Part shown: positions 63,475-64,000 of the stretch, in pieces
Numbering within the stretch: position 1 is the stretch's first letter
Layout: each line of letters opens with the position of its first letter
Origin: Tritrichomonas musculus
Lineage: Eukaryota > Parabasalia > Tritrichomonadida > Tritrichomonadidae
Length of the DNA: 64,000 nucleotides
Assembly: GCA_039105265.1 (NCBI GenBank)
Contig: JAPFFF010000005.1
Location: 3,829,501 to 3,893,500, forward strand
Direction: 5' to 3'
Notes under the pieces: generated by a model
The model's database searches: none
Told to the model about the DNA's origin: nothing
The model's input: only the letters and a program-made list of their open reading frames with translations
Made by a program: the position numbers and the translations under genes

Positions 63475-64000
63475 TTACATATCTTTAAATTTTTTAACAT
63501 ATTTATCTGTATAATAGCAATTATTTCCCGATACAACTCTTTTGAATAATTGTACATTGTCAATATTTATGCTAATGTCTGTATTGAATTGAGATATTGT
63601 TTGACCGCTCTTAGGGGGTGTGGTTTCTTTTATATTTTCTTTTATTTCTTTTTTCTCATGCTGAATCTTTCGTGCAATTGATATAAATAATACTTTTTGA
63701 AGGTTTGTTTTTAAATTTTTAATGATATTCATAGGAAAGATGTTTTCTTCTATTTCTCCCAAGTCATCGATAATATTAGCAAAAATAGGAAAAGAAAAGA
63801 TAAGTAATGTAAGGAAAAGAACATAACATGTTAATTTTAAATTTTCATTTAATTTTTCTTGTTCTCTTTGTTTTTTAAATTCGTCTGGATTGTTTTGAAT
63901 AAATGTAAAATCGAATATTTGTAAATATTCGCTATACAATCTGTCTGAAATCATTTTCCGATTGTCACAACAATTTGTTAATAAAAATAAAGCTGATGCT
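63475..64000 (-). CDS. C-terminal part of a membrane protein running off the right edge
   Basis: The minus-strand frame is open from the window edge (LFLLTNCCDNRKM...) through an internal ATG at 63954 to a stop at 63475. The gene may therefore begin outside the window. One clear transmembrane helix lies at about residues 41-62 after that ATG (LTCYVLFLTLLIFSFPIFAN), preceded by a basic juxtamembrane region and followed by a Lys/Glu-rich coil (RKIQHEKKEIKENIKE). The last 40 residues have no recognised motif. The arrangement of helix then basic coil is seen in trichomonad multi-pass receptors, including cyclase-like proteins, but no catalytic domain is present here to prove it. Confidence 0.5.
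   Translation of the reverse strand, partial: ASALFLLTNCCDNRKMISDRLYSEYLQIFDFTFIQNNPDEFKKQREQEKLNENLKLTCYVLFLTLLIFSFPIFANIIDDLGEIEENIFPMNIIKNLKTNLQKVLFISIARKIQHEKKEIKENIKETTPPKSGQTISQFNTDISINIDNVQLFKRVVSGNNCYYTDKYVKKFKDM

Noticed and set aside
1-64000. tRNA or rRNA genes
   Set aside because: I scanned for T-loop-like GGTTCGAATCC motifs and conserved rRNA blocks and saw none; a covariance-model search would be decisive.

Overview
The window is AT-rich eukaryotic DNA with intronless, densely packed genes read in the standard code. The gene families point to a trichomonad parabasalid, most likely a Tritrichomonas-type genome: BspA-like leucine-rich-repeat surface proteins, ankyrin-repeat proteins, kinase-Sel1 fusions, many divergent kinases, Rab GTPases, UBR-box ubiquitin ligases, long coiled-coil proteins, KilA-N remnants and enzymes of bacterial type. 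This assignment is an inference from family content; no rRNA or tRNA gene was seen to confirm it.

Region 1 (1-9530). A decayed coiled-coil gene at the left edge abuts one end of an 8.8-kb element. The element is bounded by perfect 34-bp inverted ends (714-747 and 9497-9530), with TA at both outer ends. Inside are a 2.5-kb array of a 23-bp minisatellite, a broken gene of unknown function, about 0.8 kb that looks like bacterial chromosomal DNA (the 3' end of pheT plus downstream sequence), a second diverged 23-bp array, and an intact DDE transposase with a SANT/Myb-like domain. I read it as a pogo/Tc1-mariner-type transposon that has accumulated cargo. It is the most unusual object in the window.

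Region 2 (9.5-24.3 kb). This holds a 250-bp MITE-like element, a small decayed ORF, a membrane-anchored methyltransferase-like/capsule-type glycosyltransferase fusion, two tandem UBR-box E3 ligases (the second with a single in-frame TGA), and a complete protein kinase.

Region 3 (25-34.4 kb). This holds a kinase-Sel1 gene with a single in-frame TAG, a 660-bp MITE-like element that ends about 20 bp before the ATG of an ankyrin gene, the ankyrin gene itself, and a virus-derived KilA-N remnant with a small basic ORF.

Region 4 (34.9-43.6 kb). This holds a PPP-family phosphatase, a decayed aldo/keto reductase, a Rab GTPase, a decayed BspA-type membrane protein, two more inverted-repeat structures, and a decayed ketopantoate reductase.

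Region 5 (43.6-64 kb). This holds a 1735-residue protein with three or four kinase-like lobes that have lost catalytic residues, a nucleoside diphosphate kinase, a ubiquitin-like protein, a histidine phosphatase, a 2532-residue BspA-LRR/transmembrane/coiled-coil protein, and an incomplete membrane protein at the right edge.

The genes do not form operons. Common themes are signalling (kinases, phosphatase, Rab), ubiquitin-mediated turnover, and cell-surface or cytoskeletal proteins. Pseudogene density is high (at least seven broken genes), and small inverted-repeat elements are scattered between genes.
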